Source of the DNA: Saccharopolyspora rhizosphaerae
Lineage (GTDB): Bacteria; Actinomycetota; Actinomycetes; Mycobacteriales; Pseudonocardiaceae
Length of the DNA: 64,000 nucleotides
NCBI RefSeq assembly: GCF_003931915.1
Contig: NZ_RSAA01000007.1
Coordinates: 372,001 to 436,000 of the forward strand
Reading direction: 5' to 3'
The notes beneath the pieces were generated by a model. That model saw nothing but the letters and a program-made list of their open reading frames with translations, did not search any database and was not told where the DNA came from. The position numbers were made by a program, and so were the translations under genes. Shown in pieces: positions 56,560 through 64,000 of this stretch. Numbering within the stretch: position 1 is the stretch's first letter; every line of letters begins with the position of its first letter.

Positions 56560-56589
56560 TTGACATGCAAGTCGCTGCTTGCCTATCGT
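56560..56589 (+). promoter_or_regulatory. Promoter of a leaderless arsR mRNA
   Basis: TTGACA (56560-56565), 18-bp spacer, TATCGT (56584-56589). The GTG at 56597 lies 7 nt past the -10, at the expected transcription start. Between the boxes is GCAAG...CTTGC (56567-56582), a likely operator. Confidence 0.6.
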
Positions 56590-56596
56590 GGCCGGT

Positions 56597-56881
56597 GTGG
56601 ATGACGCCGTGTTCAAGGCTCTGGCCGATCGCACGCGGCGCACGATCCTCGACGAGCTGACCGAGCACGACGGGCAGACGTTGTTCGAGATCTGCGCGCG
56701 GCTGGCGACCAAGCACGGACTCGCTTCGTCGCGGCAAGCGATCTCGCAGCACCTCGACGCGCTGGAAACCGCAGGCCTGATCCGCACCAGCCGGGAAGGC
56801 CGGTTCAAGCACCACCACATCGACACCGCACCGCTCGAACCGATCGTCGAGCGCTGGCTCAGGGAAAGGCCGGGACCATGA
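56597..56881 (+). CDS. ArsR-family HTH regulator
   Basis: A 94-aa winged-helix repressor: VFKALADRTRRTILDELTEHDGQTLFEI (in parts), the recognition helix SSRQAISQHLDALETAGLIRTSREGRFKHHH. No metal-binding cysteines, so it belongs to the non-metal group often paired with VOC or SRPBCC proteins. GTG 56597 is probably the first base of the mRNA. Its stop overlaps the VOC start by 4 bp (ATGA). Confidence 0.9.
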   Translation: MDDAVFKALADRTRRTILDELTEHDGQTLFEICARLATKHGLASSRQAISQHLDALETAGLIRTSREGRFKHHHIDTAPLEPIVERWLRERPGP

Positions 56882-57267
56882 AGATCAACCTGCACAGCAT
56901 GATGGTCGATGACCAGGACAAGGCGCTGCGCTTCTACACCGAGGTGCTCGGATTCGAGGTGAAGCACGACATCCCGATGGGCGAGTTCCGCTGGATCACG
57001 CTCGTCTCGCCCGAGGACCGCGACGGTCCCGAGCTGGTCCTCGAACCCGACCAGCACCCCGCGGCCACACCCTTCAAGCAGGCCCTGGTCGCCGACGGCA
57101 TCCCCTACACCTCGTTCGCGGTCGACGACGTCCAAGCCGAGTTCGACCGCCTCACCGCCCAGGGCGTCCACTTCACCCAGCCACCCACCGACATGGGCCC
57201 GGTCACCACAGCAGTCCTCGACGACACCTGCGGCAACCTCGTCCAGATCGCCCAGCACAAGGCCTGA
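56878..57267 (+). CDS. VOC-family (glyoxalase/bleomycin-resistance fold) protein
   Basis: A 129-aa VOC protein: HSMMVDDQDKALRFYTEVLGFEV, ELVLEPD, YTSFAVDDVQAEFDRLTAQGV and DDTCGNLVQIAQ. Coupled with ArsR. The partner suggests a detoxification role; substrate unknown. Followed by a 10-bp hairpin. Confidence 0.9.
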   Translation: MKINLHSMMVDDQDKALRFYTEVLGFEVKHDIPMGEFRWITLVSPEDRDGPELVLEPDQHPAATPFKQALVADGIPYTSFAVDDVQAEFDRLTAQGVHFTQPPTDMGPVTTAVLDDTCGNLVQIAQHKA

Positions 57268-57759
57268 GCCGCGACAGCCCGTGAGCCACGACGGAGCCGT
57301 CGCGGTGTCCGCGACGGCCGAGTACCACGGCAGCAGATCGGTCGGATCGACGCGAGGGCGCGCTGCGGCCCACGCTTCGGAACCCGTTCGAACGCCCCGT
57401 CGGAACGTCGGCACGCTCCCCCCGTTCCACGGGATCGACGAAGGCCCGCGGGGCGCGTACCGCCTCCGTCGAACTTCGCGCGAACTTCAAGGCTGACGTT
57501 CGGACTCGAAGTGCGCGCGAAGTGGGACGGGCACACCCTGTCCTGGGACCTCTGAGGCGCCGTGCCCTGCCGGGGTTTCGCAGAGCGCTTGAACGCCGCA
57601 ACCCCGCGACGCGAACGGCGGGATGGCGCGGAAACCCGCGTCACACGCTTGAGGCCGGGTGTTGCGCGCGGGTCTACGATCGGTGCATCGGCCTGGAGGT
57701 CGTGGTGTGCCGGGAAGTCTGGTCGGCGGTGGTGTTCGCCGTTCGGACTGGAGATGGTG
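57268..57759. other. Gene-free stretch upstream of the PEP-synthase-like gene
   Basis: About 490 bp. It holds a hairpin at 57296-57318 and the promoter of the next gene. A CGCTTGA(A/G)GCCG-like string occurs at about 57584 and 57647. Open frames are shadows or the 5' extension of the downstream frame. Confidence 0.45.
57296..57318 (+). terminator. Terminator after VOC gene
   Basis: A 10-bp perfect stem GCCGTCGCGG / CCGCGACGGC with loop TGT, 28 bp after the stop. Confidence 0.75.
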
Positions 57760-60192
57760 ATGGTGACCGGCAACGACGCACTGGTGGTCGAACTCGCGCA
57801 GGTGGACGCGAACGCGCTCGAGCTGGTGGGCGGCAAGGCCGCTGGGCTCGGTGAACTGCTCAAGGCCGGGTTCCGGGTGCCCGACGGTTTCTGCCTGACG
57901 ACCCGGGCGCACGCGGCCGGGGAGGTCCCCGAGCGCGAGGTGCTCGAAGCTCACGCACGGCTCGGTGGTGGCCCGGTGGCGGTGCGGTCCAGCGCGACCG
58001 CTGAGGACCGGCCGGACGCCAGCTTCGCCGGTCAGCAGGACACCTTCCTCGACGTCAGCGGCGAGCAGGAGTTGCTGTCGGCAGTCCACCGTTGCTGGGA
58101 CTCGTTGCACTCCGAGCGGGCCGTCGCCTACCGGGAGGCCACCGGGTTCGCGGGGGACCTCCACATGGCGGTGGTCGTGCAGCGAATGGTCGACGCGCAG
58201 GTCGCCGGCGTGCTGTTCACCGCCAACCCCCTCACGGGGAGGCGGTCGGAGGTGGTCGTCGACGCCGCGCCCGGGCTCGGTGACGCGGTCGTCGACGGAT
58301 CGGTCACCGCCGACCACTACGTGCTCGACGGCACCCCGCCACGCAGCGACGGGTGCTTGGACCGCGACCAGCTCGAGGCGCTGCGCAAGACCGGGGTGCG
58401 CGTGCAGGAGAGGTTCGGAGCGCCCCAGGACGTCGAGTGGGCCATCGACCGTGACGGCCGGCTGTGGCTGCTGCAGTCGCGTGCCGTCACCACGCTCTTC
58501 CCGCTCCCACCGCAGAGCCATGACCTGCGGGTGTACTTCGAGATGGGGCACATGCAGGGGATGACGCGTCCCTTCACCCCGGCCGGCATGTCGGCGATGA
58601 CGCACGGCGCGACGTTGTGGATGGGATCCGCCGGCTTGGCGGGAGGCGCCTTGGGCGACGCGATGGGCATCGTGCCGATCGGCGGCCGGCTGTACATGGA
58701 CTTCTCAGACCTGGTGCGCAGCAAGCGGATCCGTTCGCGGTTGCCGCAGATGATGGAGGTCTACGGTCCGCGCAACGTCAGGATCGTGCAGACGTTGCTC
58801 ACCGATCCGCGGTTCGCGCCGACGACGGGTGGGCTGCCGTTCCCACTCGTCCCGCTGCTGGAGAAGAGCCTCGTCGTCATCCCGAAGGCGACGTTCGAAC
58901 TCGTCCGCACACTGGTCTTCCCCGACACCGCCCGCGAACGGGCCTTCCGCGCCACCGAGCGGCTCAAGCACATGGCGAAGGCTCCGGCGTTCGCCAACTC
59001 GGCGCAGCGGTTGCGGTTCGCCGAAGAGGTGCAGCGCGACTTCATGACCGCCTCCGAGGTGATCTGGCCGCTGTTCATCGGCATCCTCGTCGGACAGTTG
59101 CCGAAATCGCTGCTCAAGGGCATCGCCACCGACGCCGAGCTGGACGCGGTGCTGGGCGGCTTGCCGCACAACGTCACCACCGAGATGGACCTCGCTCTGT
59201 GGCGGTTGACGACCCGGCTCGACGAGCACGAGCGCGAGATGCTGAGCACCACGCCACCGACCGAGCTCGCCGCCCGCTACCAGGCGGGCGAGCTGCCCGA
59301 CATCGGCATGGAGGACTTCCTCGCGCGCTACGGGCACCGCGCTCCGGCGGAGGTCGACGTCGGTGTGCCGCGCTGGTCGGAGGACCCGACGCAGATCTTC
59401 GCGACGATCGCCGGGTACCTGCGCATCTCCGACCCGGCGCACAACCCGGATCGCCGTTTCGAGGACGCCGCGGCTCGGGCGGAGAGGACGATCGACGAGC
59501 TCTTCGAACGCGCCCGGCGCACGCACCCGGTCCGGGCGCGCCTCGCCCGCTTCTGCATGCGACGGGCCCGCAAGCTCACCGGTCTGCGCGAGTTGGGCAA
59601 GTTCGCGTGGTTGTACTCGCTGCAGTCGGTGCGCGAGCAGCTCTTGCGCATCGGCGATGACCTCGCCCACCGGGGCCTGCTCGAGCAGCCCGGCGACGTG
59701 ATGTTCTTGGAGCTCGGTGAGATCCGCGCCGCCGTCGGCGGCACCGCCCAGCGCGAGCTGGGCCAGCAGCGCAGGGCCGTCCACGAACGCGAAGTCCGCC
59801 GCCGGACGGTTCCGATCGCGCTGCTCTCCGACGGCACCGACCTGGAGGCCACGACGCCGCCCGAGGCCGCCGCCGACGGAGCGATGATCGGGCTCGGTGC
59901 GTCGCCGGGGACGGTCACCGGGCCTGCGCGGGTGGTGCACGACCCGGCCGACGCGCGGATCGAACCGGGCGAGGTCCTGGTGGCCACCACCACCGACCCC
60001 GGCTGGACCCCGCTGTTCATGACCGCGGCCGGCTTGGTCACCGAGACCGGTTCACCGATGGCGCACGGCCCTACGGTCGCTCGCGAGTACGGGATCCCGG
60101 CGGTGATCTGCGTCCGCGGCGCGACCTCGGAGATCACCACCGGTCAGGTCATCACGGTGGACGCGGCTGCGGGCACCGTCACCCCCGGGTGA
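57760..60192 (+). CDS. PEP synthase / rifampin phosphotransferase (Rph)-like protein
   Basis: An 810-aa three-part protein: N-terminal ATP-grasp domain (about 15-320; VGGKAAGLGELLKAGFRVPDGF, AVRSSATAEDRPDASFAGQQDTFL, in parts; GVLFTANPLTGRR), a long middle domain (about 330-690) that in Rph binds rifampin, and a C-terminal swivelling His domain (about 705-810) with H769 in SPMAHGPTVAREYGIPAVI. There is no PEP-binding TIM barrel, so it is not a true PEP synthase or PPDK. Rifampin phosphotransferase is the best-known family of this shape; another acceptor is possible. ATG 57760, GGAG 8 nt upstream. Confidence 0.8.
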   Translation: MVTGNDALVVELAQVDANALELVGGKAAGLGELLKAGFRVPDGFCLTTRAHAAGEVPEREVLEAHARLGGGPVAVRSSATAEDRPDASFAGQQDTFLDVSGEQELLSAVHRCWDSLHSERAVAYREATGFAGDLHMAVVVQRMVDAQVAGVLFTANPLTGRRSEVVVDAAPGLGDAVVDGSVTADHYVLDGTPPRSDGCLDRDQLEALRKTGVRVQERFGAPQDVEWAIDRDGRLWLLQSRAVTTLFPLPPQSHDLRVYFEMGHMQGMTRPFTPAGMSAMTHGATLWMGSAGLAGGALGDAMGIVPIGGRLYMDFSDLVRSKRIRSRLPQMMEVYGPRNVRIVQTLLTDPRFAPTTGGLPFPLVPLLEKSLVVIPKATFELVRTLVFPDTARERAFRATERLKHMAKAPAFANSAQRLRFAEEVQRDFMTASEVIWPLFIGILVGQLPKSLLKGIATDAELDAVLGGLPHNVTTEMDLALWRLTTRLDEHEREMLSTTPPTELAARYQAGELPDIGMEDFLARYGHRAPAEVDVGVPRWSEDPTQIFATIAGYLRISDPAHNPDRRFEDAAARAERTIDELFERARRTHPVRARLARFCMRRARKLTGLRELGKFAWLYSLQSVREQLLRIGDDLAHRGLLEQPGDVMFLELGEIRAAVGGTAQRELGQQRRAVHEREVRRRTVPIALLSDGTDLEATTPPEAAADGAMIGLGASPGTVTGPARVVHDPADARIEPGEVLVATTTDPGWTPLFMTAAGLVTETGSPMAHGPTVAREYGIPAVICVRGATSEITTGQVITVDAAAGTVTPG

Positions 60193-60242
60193 ACTTGCCC
60201 GCCTCCACTCGACGGCCCAGTCTGGTGAGGTGACGACAACGG

Positions 60243-60719
60243 GTGGTCCGGGAACTCCGGGACGGCGATCACGACGCGGTCCGCCGGATCTACGGCGAGG
60301 GCATCGCGACGGGGAACGCGACGTTCGAAACCGAGGTCCCGTCGCGGGAATCCCTTGACGCCAAGTGGCTTCGCGGGCACCGGTGGGTCGCCGAGGTCGA
60401 CGACGAAGTCGCCGGGTGGGCTGCGACGTCACCGGTTTCGACCCGCGAGTGCTACGCCGGTGTTGCGGAGACCTCCGTCTACATCGGGTCCCGGTTCCGC
60501 GGCCTCGGGATCGGGAAGGCCTTGCTGCACCGGCAGATCAGCGCTGCCGACGACGGTGGCCTGTGGACGCTGCAGACCTCGATCTTCCCGGAGGACGAGG
60601 CCAGCACCGCCCTGCACCGCAACGCCGGGTTCCGCGTGGTCGGAACCCGGGAACGCATCGCGCGGCACCACGGGGTGTGGCGCGACACCGTCCTGCTGGA
60701 ACGCCGCCGCGCCGGGTGA
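60243..60719 (+). CDS. GNAT acetyltransferase, phosphinothricin acetyltransferase (PAT) type
   Basis: A 158-aa GNAT: RDGDHDAVRRIYGEGIATGNATFET, VSTRECYAGVAETSVYIGSRFRGLGIGKALL (in parts; acetyl-CoA loop RGLGIG) and the C-terminal HHGVWRDTVLLERRR. This matches the PAT/bar and YwnH group, which acetylate phosphinothricin, methionine sulfoximine or related amines. It lies 50 bp after the Rph-like gene and may share its transcript. Confidence 0.9.
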   Translation: MVRELRDGDHDAVRRIYGEGIATGNATFETEVPSRESLDAKWLRGHRWVAEVDDEVAGWAATSPVSTRECYAGVAETSVYIGSRFRGLGIGKALLHRQISAADDGGLWTLQTSIFPEDEASTALHRNAGFRVVGTRERIARHHGVWRDTVLLERRRAG

Positions 60720-61488
60720 CCAACCCGGTCAAGCCGCGCCTTCGGCTTCCCACGACAGCTCCGCCTCGCGCGGGGTGAGCTGGACGTGGACGGTCCCGCC
60801 TTCGGCGAGCACCCGGTGGGGCGCAGTGCCCGCTCGGAGGGCGGGCACGTCGGCCGCACGTCACGCAGGTCGAAGAACGCCGCGGGCGGCGGACGCGAAG
60901 CTCCCTGCGAAGAAGCCGTCCGACAACGACGCGTCTCGATGGGTGCACCGCGTAGAAGACGCCGGCGGCGTTGAGGACGGCGATCGGCACGTCGGCGAGG
61001 AACTGAGGGCCCGGTGCTGCACGCGACGTTCAACCGGCCCGCGCAGGGTGCGAGTTCTTCACTTCGAGCGCACCTGGGCGCAGGTTCTCGGTGAGCACCT
61101 CAGCAGGGGCCAGCATCCTGGTCGACCGTGAGCACCCACGCCGAGCCCCAGGCCGCGCCACAGGTCGGTCTTGGTGCGCGAGAAGGGGCGCTGCTGCGGC
61201 GGCGACTTCGGCGGGCGACATGCCCGGGTGGCCGGCTGGCGGTCGCGTGGCTGCTGCTCACGGCACCGCCGATCGTGGTGCTCGACGAGGCCACCGCGCA
61301 CCTGGACTCCGCAGGTGGGCCGGGTCGGCGGGCTGCGTCACGACGTCGCCAGCGACGAATCCCTCGTGAGGCACGGGAAAACCCTTCCTCCGGACCGCCT
61401 GCCGACTACCTCCTGGTAACTCGGCAGGGGCCCTTGACAGTGCGCGAGCGCGCCCGCATCGTGTTGTCGATCGAGCAACACGGTTCTC
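60720..61488. other. Decayed intergenic stretch
   Basis: About 770 bp with no intact gene. On the minus strand, 60736-60830 reads RVLAEGGTVHVQLTPREAELSWEAEGAA then stop, which looks like the C-terminus of a lost gene; 60935-61000 reads DVPIAVLNAAGVFYAVHP. An ABC-transporter remnant lies on the plus strand at 61128-61320. TTGACA (61434) and CATCGT (61457) with a 17-bp spacer may be the promoter of the Rieske unit. Confidence 0.5.
61128..61320 (+). pseudogene. ABC transporter ATP-binding domain remnant
   Basis: In one frame, 61236-61313 encodes LAVAWLLLTAPPIVVLDEATAHLDS, an unmistakable Walker B / D-loop of an ABC exporter ATPase. The C-motif (LSGGQ) and P-loop are absent and the reading runs on into unrelated sequence, then into the Rieske gene frame. 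It is a fragment of a deleted or recombined gene. Confidence 0.7.
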
Positions 61489-61542
61489 ATGACGCAACAA
61501 CTGGACCCCTGGTGGAACGAGCCGGAAGGCCCCCCGAGATGA
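61489..61542 (+). CDS. 17-codon leader ORF overlapping the Rieske gene start
   Basis: ATG 61489 encodes MTQQLDPWWNEPEGPPR and its TGA (61540-61542) overlaps the next start (ATGA at 61539-61542). It has two tandem tryptophans. It may be a translated leader that couples translation of the oxygenase, or chance. No strong RBS precedes it. Confidence 0.35.
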   Translation: MTQQLDPWWNEPEGPPR

Positions 61543-62660
61543 CCGCTGCGGAGTTGCCGCGAAGCCTGCAGGCCACTCTCCCCGGCCACCACTACACCGA
61601 CCCGTCGAACTTCGCACTCGAGCAGGAACGGATCTTCGAGGCCGGGTGGTTCTGCGCGGTGCGCAGTGCCGACCTGGACAAGCCCGGGGACTTCCAGACC
61701 GTCCAGGTGGGACGGGAGAGCGTGCTCGTCGCGCGCGACCGCCAGGGCGGGCTCAACGCGTTCCTCAACGTGTGCCGGCACCGGGGCGCCCGGTTGTGCA
61801 CCGAGGAGTCCGGCGCCGTCCGGCGGTCGCTGCAATGCCCGTACCACGCCTGGACCTACGGGCTCGACGGCCAGCTCATCGCCGCGCCCAACTTCGCCGC
61901 GATGCCCGACGTCGATCGCCGCGAGCTCGGGCTCCACCGGGTCCAGCTGCGGGAGTGGCTCGGTTACGCGTGGGTGTGCCTGGCCGACGACCCGCCTTCC
62001 TTCGAGGGCACCGTGATCTCCGACGTCGAGCAGCGCCTCGGCGACGCCGGTGAGCTCGACGCCTACGACATCGCCGCGCTCGAGCTCGGCCACCGCATCC
62101 GCTACGACGTGAAGGCGAACTGGAAGCAGGTCATCGAGAACTTCATGGAGTGCTACCACTGCGCGACGATCCACCCGGAGCTCACCGAGGTGCTGCCGGA
62201 GTTCGCCGACGGGTTCGCCGCCCAGTACTACGTCGGTCACGGAGCGGAGTTCGGTGAGGACGTGCGGGGTTTCACCGTCGACGGCAGCGAAGGAGCGCAG
62301 CGGCTCCCAGGCGTGGGTGAGCACCAGGACCGGCGGTACTACGCGATCACCGTGCGCCCCCAGGTGTTCCTCAACCTGGTGCCCGACCACGTGGTCGTCC
62401 ACCGGATGTTCCCGCTGACCGCCGAGCGCACGCTCGTCGACTGCGACTGGCTGTACCTGCCGGAGGTCGTCGCCTCCGGCCAGGACCTGTCACGCTCGGT
62501 GGAGCTGTTCCACCGCGTCAACCAGCAGGACTTCGAGGCCTGCGAGCGCTGCCAGCTGTCCATGGACTCCCGCTCCTACGCCTCGGGCGGCGTCCTCGTG
62601 CCGAGCGAGCACCACATCGCCGAGTTCCACGAGTGGGTCCGCTCCCGGCTCAGCGGCTGA
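61539..62660 (+). CDS. Rieske non-haem iron oxygenase, alpha subunit (GbcA-like)
   Basis: A 373-aa ring-hydroxylating-type oxygenase. The Rieske [2Fe-2S] ligands are C79/H81 and C100/H103 (CRHRGARLC, CPYHAW); the mononuclear iron site is in ENFMECYHCATIHPE with H207 and H212, the bridging acidic residue at E200/E204. The ECYHC pattern resembles glycine-betaine/quaternary-amine Rieske demethylases more than aromatic dioxygenases. No reductase or ferredoxin lies adjacent, so FprA or another partner would be needed. ATG 61539; the upstream part of its open frame is the ABC remnant. Confidence 0.88.
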   Translation: MTAAELPRSLQATLPGHHYTDPSNFALEQERIFEAGWFCAVRSADLDKPGDFQTVQVGRESVLVARDRQGGLNAFLNVCRHRGARLCTEESGAVRRSLQCPYHAWTYGLDGQLIAAPNFAAMPDVDRRELGLHRVQLREWLGYAWVCLADDPPSFEGTVISDVEQRLGDAGELDAYDIAALELGHRIRYDVKANWKQVIENFMECYHCATIHPELTEVLPEFADGFAAQYYVGHGAEFGEDVRGFTVDGSEGAQRLPGVGEHQDRRYYAITVRPQVFLNLVPDHVVVHRMFPLTAERTLVDCDWLYLPEVVASGQDLSRSVELFHRVNQQDFEACERCQLSMDSRSYASGGVLVPSEHHIAEFHEWVRSRLSG

Positions 62661-62854
62661 CACCGACCGCGGCGGGTTGGCGCGAAAGGTGGGCCCTCGG
62701 CTGACGGCGCAGCGCACAGCTGTGGCCGGGACTCCCACCTTCCGGAAGCGGCTCAGGGTTCGACTACCGTGAGAGCCGGGCAGCGTCGCCCCCGCCCTCC
62801 TCCGTTCCGTTCCGCCGCGCGTGGTGGCGACGCGCCGTGCTGCGGCGCCCGAGC

Positions 62855-64000
62855 ATGTCTGGTTGTCGCGTGCCGAAGTTCACCCTGACCCGTCCCGCCT
62901 GGTTGTCCCCGCGGGTGGCCCGCACCGAGGTCCTCGGTGGTCTGGTCGTCGCGCTGGCGTTGATCCCGGAGGCGATCTCGTTCTCGATCATCGCCGGCGT
63001 CGACCCGAGCGTGGGGCTGTTCGCTTCCTTCACGATGGCGGTGGTGATCTCGATCGTCGGTGGCAGGCCCGCGATGATCTCGGCCGCCACGGGTGCGATC
63101 GCGCTGGTCGTGGCGCCGCTGGCGCGCGAGCACGGGATGGGTGTGCTGGTCGCCACCGTCATCCTCGGCGGGGTGTTCCAGATCGCGCTGGGCGCGCTGG
63201 GCGTGGCGAAGCTGATGCGGTTCGTGCCGCGCAGCGTCATGGTCGGCTTCGTCAACTCGCTGGCGATCATGATCTTCATGGCGCAGGTGCCGGAGCTCAT
63301 CGGCGTGCCGTGGGCGGTCTACCCACTGTTCGCCGCGGGTTTGGTGATCATGGTGCTGTTCCCCAAGCTCACCAAGGTCGTTCCCGCGCCGCTGGTGTCG
63401 ATCGTGGCGCTGACCGCCGTGACCGTCGCCGCCGGCATCGCCGTGCCCACCGTCGGCGACAAGGGCGCGCTGCCGTCCTCGCTGCCGGGCCCCGGCATCC
63501 CGGACGTACCGCTGACGCTGGAGACGCTGCAGCTCATCGCCCCCTACGCGCTGGCGTTCGCGCTCGTCGGGCTGATGGAGTCGCTGATGACCGCGAAGCT
63601 GGTCGACGACATCACCGACACGCGCTCGAACAAGACCCGCGAGTCCATCGGCCAGGGGATCGCCAACATCGTCACCGGCGTCTTCGGCGGCATGGGCGGC
63701 TGCGCGATGATCGGCCAGACGATGATCAACGTCCGGACGGCGGGTTCCCGGACCCGGCTGTCGACGTTCCTGGCCGGCGCGTTCCTGATGGTGCTGTGCA
63801 TCGCCTTCGGTCCGCTGGTCTCGCAGATGCCCATGGCGGCGCTGGTCGCGGTGATGGTGCTGGTCTCCGTCGGCACCTTCGACTGGCACAGCATCGCGCC
63901 CGCGACCCTCAAGCGGATGCCCGCGGGCGAGATCATCGTGATGGTCGCGACGGTGGTCGTGGTGGTGGACACCGACAACCTCGCGATCGGCGTGGTCGTC
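62855..64000 (+). CDS. SulP/SLC26-family anion transporter (5' part, runs off window)
   Basis: The first 382 codons of an open frame without stop. The protein is strongly hydrophobic with about ten helices: [27 protein letters not shown] at the start, [66 protein letters not shown] (in parts) and [27 protein letters not shown]. These match the SulP core, including the SxxATGA-type anion-site helix. Whether it ends in a STAS domain is outside the window. ATG 62855 or GTG 62870; no clear RBS. Substrate (sulfate, bicarbonate or dicarboxylate) is open. Confidence 0.9.
   Translation, partial: MSGCRVPKFTLTRPAWLSPRVARTEVLGGLVVALALIPEAISFSIIAGVDPSVGLFASFTMAVVISIVGGRPAMISAATGAIALVVAPLAREHGMGVLVATVILGGVFQIALGALGVAKLMRFVPRSVMVGFVNSLAIMIFMAQVPELIGVPWAVYPLFAAGLVIMVLFPKLTKVVPAPLVSIVALTAVTVAAGIAVPTVGDKGALPSSLPGPGIPDVPLTLETLQLIAPYALAFALVGLMESLMTAKLVDDITDTRSNKTRESIGQGIANIVTGVFGGMGGCAMIGQTMINVRTAGSRTRLSTFLAGAFLMVLCIAFGPLVSQMPMAALVAVMVLVSVGTFDWHSIAPATLKRMPAGEIIVMVATVVVVVDTDNLAIGVVV

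Noticed and set aside
57268-57759. A rifamycin-associated element upstream of the Rph-like gene
   Set aside because: I could not identify a long inverted repeat here with confidence and do not recall the consensus reliably, so no site is claimed.
62753-63889. A 378-codon minus-strand frame at the window end
   Set aside because: His/Asp/Arg-rich antisense shadow of the SulP transporter.

Overview
The window is high-GC actinomycete chromosome. Its gene families (FprA, Rv1264-like cyclase, CoaA of mycobacterial type, PruA/PutA with a PucR-type activator, BfaA/BfaB, LuxR-LAL, VdcBCD, PucR regulators) and its GTG/TTG starts point to the Pseudonocardiales; a Saccharopolyspora-like genome is my best guess, but this is inferred from family content, not from a database match. 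I found no tRNA, rRNA, CRISPR array, prophage or intact insertion sequence.

Layout. 0.2-5.6 kb: DUF574-type methyltransferase, a GGDEF/degenerate-EAL protein, FprA ferredoxin reductase and a small unknown protein. 5.8-13.8 kb: a tight four-gene operon (urease-like UreAB fusion, urease-like alpha subunit, YtcJ-like amidohydrolase, MHS-family permease) facing a divergent PucR regulator, then an NADP-type aldehyde dehydrogenase. No urease maturation gene lies in the window and the alpha subunit lacks the active-site flap cysteine. 13.9-17.8 kb: RlmA-like rRNA methyltransferase, cupin, GlxA-like regulator, lipase-maturation-factor protein. 17.8-22.7 kb: VOC protein, the BfaA/BfaB pair for 10-methyl branched fatty acids, a class III cyclase overlapping a universal stress protein. 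23.5-26.1 kb: APC permease and pantothenate kinase. 26.1-30.5 kb: proline catabolism (PucR-type regulator, pruA, putA). 30.9-36.3 kb: secreted 5'-nucleotidase, AraC regulator, and a vdcBCD set for non-oxidative decarboxylation of a hydroxybenzoate/vanillate-type acid.

36.3-48 kb: a twice-frameshifted mycothiol-dependent isomerase pseudogene, a macrolide 2'-phosphotransferase, a LuxR-LAL regulator, a LacI/sugar porter/kinase module with a palindromic operator, a DJ-1/PfpI protein and another PucR/CdaR regulator with an RBS-sequestering hairpin. 48-57 kb: secreted beta-helix protein, DHA2 efflux pump with TetR repressor, arylamine N-acetyltransferase, MGT glycosyltransferase, second class III cyclase, leaderless ArsR plus VOC pair. 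57-64 kb: PEP-synthase/rifampin-phosphotransferase-like protein, PAT-type acetyltransferase, a decayed stretch holding an ABC-transporter remnant, a Rieske oxygenase preceded by a 17-codon leader ORF, and a SulP transporter that runs off the end.

Themes: nitrogen and carbon scavenging controlled by three separate PucR-type regulators; many drug-modifying or drug-exporting families in one stretch (RlmA, Mph, MGT, Rph-like, PAT, NAT, DHA2); and well formed hairpin terminators between convergent units. The best candidate for an undescribed system is the urease-like operon at 7.1-12.2 kb.
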